This document shows positions 31,768 to 38,765 of a stretch of 39,488 bases of DNA, in pieces. The notes beneath the pieces were generated by a model. It had not been told where the DNA came from. It worked only from the letters and a program-made list of their open reading frames with translations, and did not search any database. Position numbers and translations under genes: made by a program. This stretch comes from a virus, in the IMG/VR virus record IMGVR_UViG_3300048592_000495, positions 1 through 39,488 of that record. One strand, given 5' to 3'. Within the stretch, counting starts at the first letter, position 1, and the number at the start of each line of letters is the position of its first letter.

Positions 31768-31803
31768 CGCTTGCTTGAAGGCAAGCGGGCAAGCGTGTAT
31801 AAT
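31768..31803 (+). promoter_or_regulatory. Promoter with operator array
   Basis: TTGAAG (31775-31780), exactly 17 bases, then TATAAT (31798-31803): a good sigma70-type promoter. The spacer is GCAAGCGGGCAAGCGTG, two direct GCAAGCG copies, and an inverted copy CGCTTGC (31768-31774) flanks the -35. The same spacer occurs at 37282-37298. Probably an operator bound by a phage or host regulator. Drives the small basic protein and the recombination genes. Confidence 0.75.
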
Positions 31804-31850
31804 ATACCAAGGTCGATACATAGATTATACAAGCTAATAACTTAAAGATT

Positions 31851-32012
31851 GTGAGCAAGCAAAAGAAAACCAAGAAGGAAATGTCTGAGTATATGCGAAA
31901 TCTTGGTCGCAAAGGTGGCAAGAAAACAGCAGAACGCGGTAAAGAATATTTCTCAAAGATTGGTAAGAAGGGATACGAAGCCCTAGCAAAAAAGAAGAAA
32001 AGCTCTCAATAG
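31851..32012 (+). CDS. Small basic KGG-like protein, 53 aa
   Basis: Starts at GTG 31851 about 41 bases after the expected transcription start; ATG 31881, preceded by AAGAAGGA, is an alternative start giving 43 residues. The product is very basic with two GRKGG/GKKG motifs spaced about 20 residues apart (RNLGRKGGKKTAERGKEYFS), reminiscent of KGG repeats of bacterial stress proteins and of small DNA-binding proteins. First gene after the operator-bearing promoter, so probably early. DNA binding is inferred from charge. Confidence 0.65.
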   Translation: MSKQKKTKKEMSEYMRNLGRKGGKKTAERGKEYFSKIGKKGYEALAKKKKSSQ

Positions 32013-32019
32013 TCGCCAT

Positions 32020-32196
32020 ATGAACCTAGCAAACAAACCAATAACGTTTCTGTCACTGTTCCGTAAGTATGGTGGCAATATTAAAAACGCTCACTCTCTC
32101 GAGCTTCGCGCAGCAGCACGAGCAGTACCGCCAAAGGAAAACGTTTTACGTGCTTACTTTGACGCAGAGAGGGAGTATAAACTTAACCAAAAATAA
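32020..32196 (+). CDS. Hypothetical protein, 58 aa
   Basis: Open frame from ATG 32020, eight bases after the preceding stop, to TAA 32194-32196. Product MNLANKPITFLSLFRKYGGN, then an alanine- and arginine-rich helix and a charged tail. Unknown function; support comes from spacing, codon use and co-direction. Confidence 0.6.
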   Translation: MNLANKPITFLSLFRKYGGNIKNAHSLELRAAARAVPPKENVLRAYFDAEREYKLNQK

Positions 32197-32206
32197 CCTA
32201 GCAATT

Positions 32207-32488
32207 ATGAAATCAGTACCACAATTAGTCGTACTCGTTCTGATAACAGTGTTCGCAATCCTTGGCTACTTTGCCGGACTTAACCACGCAGAACGAAACC
32301 AAAACCAACTCGACTTAAACGAAGACGGGGAGGTAACTTTTGTCGACTTCTCTATTGCTCTATACCTAGTCAATGAAATTGCCTTGGAGCTTGGAGCAGA
32401 AGTCGAACACAACTCAAAGCCGAACGTGATTGAAGACGTATACCCACCAGTACCGCTACCTTATCAACCAGTTCTAAAACAAGAATAA
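32207..32488 (+). CDS. Membrane-anchored EF-hand/dockerin-like protein, 93 aa
   Basis: Start chosen at ATG 32207, since the longer open frame from 32069 would overlap the whole preceding gene. Residues about 6-24 (QLVVLVLITVFAILGYFAG) form a signal anchor. DLNEDGEVTFVD at 36-47 fits the 12-residue calcium loop of EF-hands and dockerins (DxNxDGxVxxxD) exactly, followed by a helix. The tail is Pro-rich. Probably displayed outside the membrane and calcium-binding; role in infection unknown. Confidence 0.7.
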   Translation: MKSVPQLVVLVLITVFAILGYFAGLNHAERNQNQLDLNEDGEVTFVDFSIALYLVNEIALELGAEVEHNSKPNVIEDVYPPVPLPYQPVLKQE

Positions 32489-32492
32489 GCTT

Positions 32493-33350
32493 ATGAACGA
32501 CGTCGCCAAGAACACTAAACCAAAGGAAAATACCGTTGAAGTAGTAGCAGAGCGTATGACGGAGCAAGCTGCAGAAGCTACAGAGACGCACGAAATAGAG
32601 CCGTCAGTGCCACAACGTACAATCACACCGCACAACCAAGATAATACCGTTGAGGGCTTTATTAGCGCTGCTATTCAACAGCAGTTGCCAGTAGAGACAA
32701 TCGAACGTTTCTTGGCTATGCGTAAAGAATTGAAAGCAGATCAAGCTAAAGAAGCTTTCACAATGGCAATGGCGCAGTTTCAAAAGGACTGTCCGGTTAT
32801 TGCGAGGACTAAGGAAGTCAAAAATAAAGACGGTAAGGTGACGTATCGCTACGCACCGCTTGACTCAATTATCTTACAAGTGAAGAAGACCCTTGGGGAG
32901 AATAACCTCGCATACGATTTTAGCGAGACACGAACCGAAAAGGAAATCACCGTTACTTGTACTATCACTCACTCACTAGGACACACTAAGTCTAGTTCGT
33001 TTACTGTAGAGATTGGGAGCGAAGCGTATATGACTGATACCCAAAAATACGGTGCTCGAAATACATTTGCAAAGCGCTACGCATTTATGAACGTGCTTGG
33101 TATCGCTACGGGAGACGAGGATACCGACGCTCGAGAGCTTACCCAGAAGCCACCAAAGCTTAATCCAGCCACTAACCGTAAGGCAATGGTAGTTTCATTG
33201 CTTAAAAAGCTCGGTATGAAGGACACCACGAGCGCAGAGCTTGTGCGTGAGAAGATTTTAGAGCTTACCCAGCTTGAACCGGTCGAAGCAAACTTTGAGG
33301 AGATTATCAGCCGACTTACTGTCTTACTAGAAGAACAAAATGCAGGTTAA
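32493..33350 (+). CDS. erf: ERF-family single-strand annealing recombinase
   Basis: 285 residues. The central region carries ERF features: AKEAFTMAMAQFQKDCPVI, a YRYAPLDSIILQVKKTLGEN strand-helix, THSLGHTKSS and KYGARNTFAKRYAFMNVLGI followed by GDEDTDA. ERF proteins coat single strands and pair homologous ends, working with an exonuclease encoded next door here. The N-terminal 45 residues are disordered and the C-terminal 70 are helical. In a genome without polymerase genes, this supports recombination-dependent replication or circularisation. Confidence 0.88.
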   Translation: MNDVAKNTKPKENTVEVVAERMTEQAAEATETHEIEPSVPQRTITPHNQDNTVEGFISAAIQQQLPVETIERFLAMRKELKADQAKEAFTMAMAQFQKDCPVIARTKEVKNKDGKVTYRYAPLDSIILQVKKTLGENNLAYDFSETRTEKEITVTCTITHSLGHTKSSSFTVEIGSEAYMTDTQKYGARNTFAKRYAFMNVLGIATGDEDTDARELTQKPPKLNPATNRKAMVVSLLKKLGMKDTTSAELVREKILELTQLEPVEANFEEIISRLTVLLEEQNAG

Positions 33351-33981
33351 ACACTTTGAAGATACAGCAGAGTGGGAAATGTACCGCAAGGGTAAGATAA
33401 CCGGCTCTCGCTTAAAGGACTTGATTGTAAAGCGTGGTAGTGAAATGAAGAAGGGGTACTACGAGTTAATTGCAGAGCGCTTGGTAATAGAACACGAGTC
33501 GGACAATTTACCGCCAATGCAGCGGGGTACAAAACTTGAACCGGAAGCCGTGAAGCTATTTATTGAGCATATGCTTGAGACAAATGGTATTCCGGAGGAG
33601 GAGTGGGAGACAGGATTGGTTATATGGGAGCGAGACGACAATGCCAATATTGCACTTTCACCAGACGCTTACCACGTAGACCTAGAAACAGCCGTCGAAG
33701 TGAAGTGTCTTAATTCCGCAGAGCATATAAAAGCGTACCTTACTCAAGAGGTACCAGACCAATACGAGGAGCAAGTTATTCAGTACTTTGTCGTTAATGA
33801 GAAGCTACAAACACTGTACTTTGTAATGTACGACCCGCGTATGTCAGTACAAAGTTTCTTTCACCTTACTATTGACCGGAAAAGTATGGAAACAAAGGTT
33901 GAAGAATACCTTACACAGCAACGCAATATGCTCGACCGTGTAGAAGCAACTATTATTAAACTAACCGAAGGACTATTTTAA
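33340..33981 (+). CDS. YqaJ-like exonuclease
   Basis: 213 residues with the PD-(D/E)XK core of lambda-exonuclease/YqaJ proteins: RGTKLEPEAV with the early Glu, ALSPDAY with the metal Asp, AVEVKCLN with the ExK pair, and a DQYEEQVIQYFVV helix with the conserved Gln-rich motif. It chews 5' ends to create strands for the annealing protein. Starts 11 bases inside the upstream gene, so the pair is translationally coupled. Confidence 0.85.
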   Translation: MQVKHFEDTAEWEMYRKGKITGSRLKDLIVKRGSEMKKGYYELIAERLVIEHESDNLPPMQRGTKLEPEAVKLFIEHMLETNGIPEEEWETGLVIWERDDNANIALSPDAYHVDLETAVEVKCLNSAEHIKAYLTQEVPDQYEEQVIQYFVVNEKLQTLYFVMYDPRMSVQSFFHLTIDRKSMETKVEEYLTQQRNMLDRVEATIIKLTEGLF

Positions 33982-33983
33982 GT

Positions 33984-35003
33984 ATGGAACAATTAAGTGT
34001 TAATGTCTTTGTCCCAATTGTCGCAGAGCTCCAAGCGCTCGCAAAAGAAGCGCAGGAAGTAGACGTAACGGACGAAAAAGCAGTACGTGAGGTACGGCTA
34101 AAGCTCAAGAATAAGCGTGTCGAAGTTACCAAGAAGTGTAAGGAGTTCCGAGACGACGCCAATGCTTTTGCCAAAGCGGTAATTGCTAAGGAAAAAGAGC
34201 TCGTTAGTATCATTGAACCGGAGGAGGAGCGTTTCAAGGAAATAGAAGCGGCTGCTAAACTCGAGAAAGAACGAGAAGAACGCCGTGCTTTGTTGCCGCA
34301 GAGATTGGAGCGTCTTGCTTCTATTGGAGACAAAGTACTTGAAGAAAGCGAGCCAGATTTTGAAACTTTCTTGCTTGATATGGACGGTTCCGCCTTTGAG
34401 GGATATTTCAACCAACGTCTAGCCGCTAAAAATGCAGCAGATCGCGCAGAGATTGAACGAAAGGAAGCGGAGATACGAGAAAAAGAAGAAGCTGCAAAGC
34501 GCGAGGAGGAAGCTAAAGAGCGCGAAGAAAAGGCAAGACAGGAAGAAAAAGAGAAGCAGGAACGAGAAGAAAAGGAGGAGTTACAACGACGCACGACGTC
34601 TCGAATAAATCATTTGCGAAACTTTGGTTTAGTATTTGTTGACTCAACAGAAACTTACCAAATGGCAGAAGACCAGCGCTTTGTCGAGGAGCAATTTATG
34701 ATTGGCAAGGCAGAGCTTGAAACAATGTCAGAAGACGAGTGGAGTAAGCTATTTGCTACCCTACAGGAAGACTTTAACCGACGTTTGAAGGCAGCAAAGG
34801 ACGAAGAAGAAGCTGCTATCGAAGCGGAAAAGCTTGCGAAACGTGAGCGAGCAGAAAAATATAAGCAGTTCCGAGCAGAGCTTGGATATACAGAGGAAAC
34901 TGCGTCAGACTTCTACGAAAAGGTTATTACAGAAGACGGAGTCGACACAAAGGTCGTACTATTCAAGAAGGTAGGAGAGTTTGACCTTAATTTATTGAAG
35001 TAA
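33984..35003 (+). CDS. Coiled-coil protein of recombination module (DUF1351-like)
   Basis: 339 residues, nearly all helical. Residues 1-100 resemble the phage DUF1351-type N-terminus (KNKRVEVTKKCKEFRDDANA); residues about 150-200 are an uninterrupted Glu/Lys/Arg coiled coil; the C-terminal part includes TSRINHLRNFGLVF. Proteins like this often lie next to annealing protein and exonuclease genes and may bridge or regulate them. No catalytic motif. Confidence 0.7.
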   Translation: MEQLSVNVFVPIVAELQALAKEAQEVDVTDEKAVREVRLKLKNKRVEVTKKCKEFRDDANAFAKAVIAKEKELVSIIEPEEERFKEIEAAAKLEKEREERRALLPQRLERLASIGDKVLEESEPDFETFLLDMDGSAFEGYFNQRLAAKNAADRAEIERKEAEIREKEEAAKREEEAKEREEKARQEEKEKQEREEKEELQRRTTSRINHLRNFGLVFVDSTETYQMAEDQRFVEEQFMIGKAELETMSEDEWSKLFATLQEDFNRRLKAAKDEEEAAIEAEKLAKRERAEKYKQFRAELGYTEETASDFYEKVITEDGVDTKVVLFKKVGEFDLNLLK

Positions 35004-35004
35004 A

Positions 35005-35544
35005 ATGAAACCAATACTCCTTAAAGCAGAGCCGTTTGGCAACTCATTTAAGCTCACAATACCGAGTGAGTATAATAAGCTGCGTATTAAGGACTTGGTT
35101 GTAAACGAAAAAGTAACTCTCTTTCAAATGACGCCGCGTGTGCGTGCTTCAAAGAACCAGCGCGGCTACTTGGAAGGAGCTGTTATATGGGTATACGCAA
35201 ATTGGCAGTACGGACTCGACCCACGTAACCCAGAAAACCACGAAAAAGCTCGGTATTTATTCAAGCAAGACTTCAATTACGAAGTAGTGAAGGATAAGAA
35301 CGGCAACCCACGCCGTATACCAGCCAGTCTCAAGGGTAAACACGTTGACGCCTTAGACGCATATGTTTCTTGGGCGCAGGAAAACGGAGCGCCAGTACCG
35401 AACGAACAGCTCTATAAAATGTGGCGCGATCAATATTCAATGGAGCCAAAATGGGAGCATTATTGGGACTTCTTGGACGAATTGGGACTTGAACACGACG
35501 CACACCCTAGCGCCGAAACTATTAGAGAGAAGCTTAAGTTATAG
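35005..35544 (+). CDS. Hypothetical protein of recombination module, 179 aa
   Basis: The first 40 residues form beta strands, followed by KNQRGYLEGAVIWVYANWQY and a helical region with DALDAYVSWAQENGAPVPN. The pattern recalls NinB-like or other phage recombination-associated proteins, but the match is loose and I give no firm family. It is co-transcribed with the annealing protein and exonuclease. Confidence 0.65.
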   Translation: MKPILLKAEPFGNSFKLTIPSEYNKLRIKDLVVNEKVTLFQMTPRVRASKNQRGYLEGAVIWVYANWQYGLDPRNPENHEKARYLFKQDFNYEVVKDKNGNPRRIPASLKGKHVDALDAYVSWAQENGAPVPNEQLYKMWRDQYSMEPKWEHYWDFLDELGLEHDAHPSAETIREKLKL

Positions 35545-35549
35545 TTCTT

Positions 35550-35798
35550 ATGAAGTTTGACCATTTACCAGAGTTTAAAGTCACCGGAGCGGAGAGCGAA
35601 GAATACGGCGAGCAAGTTAAGCTTACAGCTAAACTTCTCGGTCGCTCTTACCAGCAAATGCACGTTCTATTCACGCGTGAAAGGTGGACGCTTGAGGAAA
35701 TAAAGCGCCATTACCAGAACGCAACAAAGCACAACGGTAACGTGACGCCGCAAGTAGCTTGGTGGGCAGCACGTAAACGAAGAAACAGCAATGGCTAA
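35550..35798 (+). CDS. Hypothetical protein, 82 aa
   Basis: Small helical, basic protein ending ARKRRNSNG. A segment WTLEEIKRHYQNATKH could be an HTH-like or SANT-like element. It overlaps the start of the nuclease gene downstream by eight bases, which implies coupled translation with that enzyme. Confidence 0.65.
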   Translation: MKFDHLPEFKVTGAESEEYGEQVKLTAKLLGRSYQQMHVLFTRERWTLEEIKRHYQNATKHNGNVTPQVAWWAARKRRNSNG

Positions 35799-36207
35799 TG
35801 CAAAAAAGAAGGGCAATATTTGGGAGAATAAGCTTGCCAATTGGCTCCGTTCCCACGGTTTCAAGGCAACTAAAGACCCAAGTTCCGGCTCTCACAGTGA
35901 GCGAGGAGACATTGTAAACGAAATGAACCTTACTATCGAAAGTAAGTCGTGCAAAACCGTAAAGCTAATGGAGTGGTGGAAGCAGGTCGACTATGCTGCC
36001 AGCCAGCAGAAGAACGAACCAGCTCTATTTATTCACGTAGACGGTATGAGAGATAACGAGTGGCTTGTCGTAATGCACTCGGAGGACTGGATAGAGCATA
36101 TGAAGAAGGACGAGCAAGTAGAAAATACCTACCAAGACCCGAAAGCAAAATGGGCACTACAGAACGCTCGAGAAGCATTAAGAGTCGCAATCAAATACCT
36201 AGAATAA
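35791..36207 (+). CDS. Hjc/PD-(D/E)XK-like nuclease, putative Holliday junction resolvase
   Basis: 138 residues. GNIWENKLANWLRSHGF supplies Glu12, SGSHSERGDIV supplies Asp40, and LTIESKS supplies Glu50 and Lys52, the order E-D-ExK seen in Hjc-type and other small PD-(D/E)XK resolvases. The GSH-S-GDI element before the catalytic Asp is especially typical. It would resolve branched DNA before packaging. A VRR-Nuc-like alternative is possible. Confidence 0.75.
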   Translation: MANAKKKGNIWENKLANWLRSHGFKATKDPSSGSHSERGDIVNEMNLTIESKSCKTVKLMEWWKQVDYAASQQKNEPALFIHVDGMRDNEWLVVMHSEDWIEHMKKDEQVENTYQDPKAKWALQNAREALRVAIKYLE

Positions 36208-36208
36208 T

Positions 36209-36397
36209 ATGCAATTACAAGAAATGGTAAACGTTCTCGATATGGTAGCGAAGGATATGGAGAACGACGCAAAGGAGTTTGACGGTAAACCTTTCAATGG
36301 TAAAACCGTAGCAACTTACTTTGGAAATCAAGGAGCTGCAATTGCAGCAATCGCAACGGTCGTAAAAAAGTTAGTAGAAAGAGAGCAAAGAAAATAA
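36209..36397 (+). CDS. Hypothetical protein, 62 aa
   Basis: Short helical protein (MQLQEMVNVLDMVAKDMEND, then an Ala-rich helix ending KKLVEREQRK). Tightly packed, one base from the upstream stop. Unknown function. Confidence 0.6.
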   Translation: MQLQEMVNVLDMVAKDMENDAKEFDGKPFNGKTVATYFGNQGAAIAAIATVVKKLVEREQRK

Positions 36398-36398
36398 T

Positions 36399-36809
36399 AT
36401 GGCACGAAGAAACGAGGTAAAAGCAATGGTTGAGAGCTGCCTACAGCGCTTTCCAGACACTCGTAATAGCGACGTAAAGCTCACGATCAAGATATGGGAG
36501 GAGTATTTCCCACAGCGGATATTCAAGTCCGAACGGGGTATGCCAGCAATTGAACTGCATAACCTCTTTGATTTACCGAGAGAAGACAATGTAAAGCGTA
36601 TCCGAGCTAAGTTTAACGAGCTTGGTAAGTACCTTCCGACAAGTTGGGAGGTAGCTAAACAGCGTCAAATTGAAGAAGGTGTATGGCGTGAGTATATCCG
36701 GAAGTTTCCTATTGAGGAGGTAAATATGGAAGGAGAAAAGCCGGAAAACGTGTGCGAGCACGGGCTACCGCTATTTGTTAGCTGCCCTAATTGTAAAAAA
36801 AATGACTGA
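36399..36809 (+). CDS. Hypothetical protein with C-terminal zinc ribbon, 136 aa
   Basis: Residues 1-110 are basic and helical with MVESCLQRFPDTRNSDVKLT, a block met in uncharacterised phage proteins. The C-terminus VCEHGLPLFVSCPNCKK gives Cys-x2-His-like and CxxC ligands for a zinc site. Nucleic-acid binding is plausible. Overlaps the next gene by eight bases. Confidence 0.7.
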   Translation: MARRNEVKAMVESCLQRFPDTRNSDVKLTIKIWEEYFPQRIFKSERGMPAIELHNLFDLPREDNVKRIRAKFNELGKYLPTSWEVAKQRQIEEGVWREYIRKFPIEEVNMEGEKPENVCEHGLPLFVSCPNCKKND

Positions 36810-37128
36810 TATAAACACACTTAACGAGCGAACCAGACAAGAAGCTGCTATCCAAGAAACCGGAGACAGACTCGCGGCTCTACTTATTGCAGTGTATCGT
36901 CTACCGCTCGAGCAAAGGAAGGTTGTACTAGCACAGTACGAGCGCAATCTTGAAACAATGAAGCGTGAGCGCCTAGCAAAAGACTTAGGTAACGAAGTAT
37001 GCGAGGTTTGCCAAGGCGACGGGTACGTAGATATTGACGGAGACGCCGGAGAGCTAGGTTGGGACAAGATAGGAGAAAAACCGTGTCCGGTTTGTTTTCC
37101 GCCGTACGAAAACTTCATACAAGACTAA
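36802..37128 (+). CDS. DnaJ-like zinc-finger hypothetical protein, 108 aa
   Basis: Start chosen at ATG 36802, since the longer frame from 36775 would overlap the upstream zinc ribbon further and lacks an ATG-like context. A helical first 65 residues precede CEVCQGDGYVDIDGD and PCPVCFPP, two CxxC pairs about 26 residues apart with the GxG of DnaJ-type zinc fingers. Function unknown. Confidence 0.65.
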   Translation: MTDINTLNERTRQEAAIQETGDRLAALLIAVYRLPLEQRKVVLAQYERNLETMKRERLAKDLGNEVCEVCQGDGYVDIDGDAGELGWDKIGEKPCPVCFPPYENFIQD

Positions 37129-37129
37129 T

Positions 37130-37255
37130 ATGTCGTACGTAGAATACTTGCAGGGTATCGAGTTTATCAAAAGAAACTCCGGTACCCGAGAGGAAGAAGC
37201 GTGGCGTTTAGCAGAGTGGGAAAGACTCGCAAAACCCTTAGTTAAAGCCGCGTAA
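37130..37255 (+). CDS. Very small hypothetical protein, 41 aa
   Basis: ATG 37130 follows the upstream TAA by one base. Product MSYVEYLQGIEFIKRNSGTR, then a charged helix ending KPLVKAA. Support is spacing plus codon use; the last gene before a promoter. Confidence 0.5.
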   Translation: MSYVEYLQGIEFIKRNSGTREEEAWRLAEWERLAKPLVKAA

Positions 37256-37259
37256 TAGG

Positions 37260-37304
37260 TTATGCACACGTTTGTTTGCAAGCAAGCGGGCAAGCGTGTA
37301 TAAT
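37260..37304 (+). promoter_or_regulatory. Promoter with shared operator and DnaA-box
   Basis: TTGCAA (37276-37281), 17 bases, TATAAT (37299-37304). The spacer GCAAGCGGGCAAGCGTG is identical to that at 31781-31797, and an additional GCAAGC begins at 37278. TTATGCACA at 37260-37268 matches TTATNCACA. Drives the terminal block of small genes; expected start near 37311. Confidence 0.75.
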
Positions 37305-37338
37305 CTATGTAGGTTTATAAGTAAGACCTAGCAAAATT

Positions 37339-37584
37339 ATGAAAATAGAAGTCACTCACTTTGGCGAAGACTATGCAACAGTCGAAGTCAATGGAAAAGA
37401 GTTTGAAGTCGCAAAGGGACTAGGAGAAGCAATCTTAGAAGCTCAAGAGGAAGTTATCACTCATAACTTTTACTCAAAAATAGATTTTCCTGCTATTGGT
37501 TCAACGTTTGAGCAAGACGGTAAGACTTACGAAGTAATCGACAACGCAGTCATTAACCAGTCGACCGCAAAATTGGTGAAGTAG
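37339..37584 (+). CDS. Hypothetical protein, 81 aa
   Basis: Small acidic alpha/beta protein (VTHFGEDYATVEVNGKEFEV, a helix, then FPAIGSTFEQDGKTYEVID). First gene behind the operator-bearing promoter, hence likely early. Family unknown. The SD is absent; the leader reads AGCAAAATT. Confidence 0.7.
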   Translation: MKIEVTHFGEDYATVEVNGKEFEVAKGLGEAILEAQEEVITHNFYSKIDFPAIGSTFEQDGKTYEVIDNAVINQSTAKLVK

Positions 37585-37585
37585 T

Positions 37586-37804
37586 ATGCCTACTTACCAA
37601 CCCAAAGTAAGTACCAAGCACGTCGAATATCCTTGCCGAGAGTGTGGTCGCAAAAACACTAAGAGGAAACCACTAAAAATGTGGATAACAGGTATCGACG
37701 GCAACAACGCAGCTATTACTAGAAACGCAGTACGCAATCCAATTTGTGAAGACTGCTTAAAAAATACTCAACTATGGAGTCAGAACAAGACTACAAAACA
37801 GTAG
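37586..37804 (+). CDS. Zinc-ribbon hypothetical protein, 72 aa
   Basis: YPCRECGRKN and PICEDCLKN give two CxxC pairs 36 residues apart, a classic zinc ribbon. The space between is basic at first (TKRKPLKMW) then polar. Nucleic-acid or transcription-complex binding is plausible. A reverse TTATCCACA is embedded at 37680-37688. Confidence 0.7.
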   Translation: MPTYQPKVSTKHVEYPCRECGRKNTKRKPLKMWITGIDGNNAAITRNAVRNPICEDCLKNTQLWSQNKTTKQ

Positions 37805-37935
37805 AGAATATGGAGAAATACGGCGGCTCTTTTGTAAAAGCACTAGCAGAGTGCGCGAGACGTGCAGATCGTATTAACCTAGCAAAAATTAAAAGTACTT
37901 GGTCGGAGTACTGGAACCAATACGAGCAAATGTAG
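37774..37935 (+). CDS. Small conserved phage protein, 53 aa
   Basis: The core EKYGGSFVKALAECARRADR, then a short helix and WSEYWNQYEQM, matches a common short phage family (YGGSF...ALAE...A...EYW..Y) whose role is unknown. ATG 37774 overlaps the upstream gene by 31 bases; ATG 37810, six bases after that gene's stop, is equally possible and keeps most of the core. Confidence 0.6.
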   Translation: MESEQDYKTVENMEKYGGSFVKALAECARRADRINLAKIKSTWSEYWNQYEQM

Positions 37936-37936
37936 T

Positions 37937-38041
37937 ATGAAAAATATTACCCTAGAAGACAAAATCACACTCGCACCGGCAATTCTACTCGTAGTGTACT
38001 TAATCGGTCGTACAATCGCGACGTTCGTATTTGGTGTATGA
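37937..38041 (+). CDS. Tiny membrane protein, 34 aa
   Basis: ATG 37937 follows the upstream TAG by one base; the stop TGA overlaps the next ATG. The product is mostly one membrane span (TLAPAILLVVYLIGRTIATF). Function unknown. Confidence 0.5.
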   Translation: MKNITLEDKITLAPAILLVVYLIGRTIATFVFGV

Positions 38042-38190
38042 AAAACTTTATCCAAAAAATTAAGTGCTTTCTCGAGATACACGCCCCTTTTACGGAAGAA
38101 CATTGGGACTATTTCGACAGCGGGGACAGCGATACCGTGCTGCAATGTAAGCATTGCGGAGCACTTAATCATTGGTGGCAAAGACTATGA
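38038..38190 (+). CDS. Small zinc-knuckle protein, 50 aa
   Basis: Coupled by ATGA overlaps at both ends. Product has an acidic middle (DYFDSGDSD) and QCKHCGALNHWW, a CxxC with nearby histidines; an upstream HAPFTEEHW may complete a zinc site. Unknown function. Confidence 0.55.
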   Translation: MKNFIQKIKCFLEIHAPFTEEHWDYFDSGDSDTVLQCKHCGALNHWWQRL

Positions 38191-38294
38191 AATTAACAGA
38201 AATCTTAGGCGCAATAGTAACCGTTTTTCTAGCTTACGCGCTAGTAAGCGCGGTTATTTCGCTTATTAAATATATTGGTTCCTTTTTTGTATGA
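38187..38294 (+). CDS. Tiny membrane protein, 35 aa
   Basis: ATGA-coupled to both neighbours. Nearly the whole product is one hydrophobic segment (ILGAIVTVFLAYALVSAVIS). Function unknown. Confidence 0.5.
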   Translation: MKLTEILGAIVTVFLAYALVSAVISLIKYIGSFFV

Positions 38295-38764
38295 AAACCG
38301 AACGAGAACAATTAGAGCAAAATACTAAAATAGCTTATGCTCAACAGCGAGCCGAGGAGCTTGGCAATACAGTTACTAGGCTTCAAGAAGAACGTTGGGA
38401 AGCTAAACGGTGGGAGTTTCGTACCAGCTCGCTTAACCTACTCAATATACTTTCCTACTGGATAATGGTTACGTATGCTGCTTTTACTGATACAGCACCG
38501 GAAATTGTAGACACTGCAACAGATTTTTGGTTACTGCTATTCTTTTTCTTGATATTACGAGAGCACCACTACAACAAGCGTTTCCAATACCTTGACGGAA
38601 AAATTGACGGTATTTTAGTAGCCCTAGAGACATTGTTTCCGGATAGTAACCGAGACGACGAAGGTAATGCTCCTAGAAAAGTAAAGCGTCGCAGTATGTT
38701 CAAGCGTTTTAAGGAGTTTATCGAGCGTATTGGACAGAGTCAAACTAAAGAAGTACCAGCATAA
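38291..38764 (+). CDS. Membrane protein with two spans, 157 aa
   Basis: A helical, charged N-terminus (coiled-coil-like EREQLEQNTKIAYAQQRAEE), two membrane segments around 52-65 and 79-92, and a long basic cytoplasmic tail (APRKVKRRSMFKRFKEF). Both ends should be inside. Reminiscent of low-affinity channel-like or exclusion proteins but not assignable. Confidence 0.65.
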   Translation: MKTEREQLEQNTKIAYAQQRAEELGNTVTRLQEERWEAKRWEFRTSSLNLLNILSYWIMVTYAAFTDTAPEIVDTATDFWLLLFFFLILREHHYNKRFQYLDGKIDGILVALETLFPDSNRDDEGNAPRKVKRRSMFKRFKEFIERIGQSQTKEVPA

Positions 38765-38765
38765 T

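Noticed and set aside
31703-31834. TTG-started frame behind the 13-base anti-SD complement
   Set aside because: Spacing of 12 bases is long and the frame reads through the intrinsic terminator and the next promoter, so it is unlikely to be a gene.
29101-37296. CRISPR or repeat array from the GCAAGCG copies
   Set aside because: Copies are kilobases apart and each coincides with a promoter; there are no regular spacers. They read as operators.
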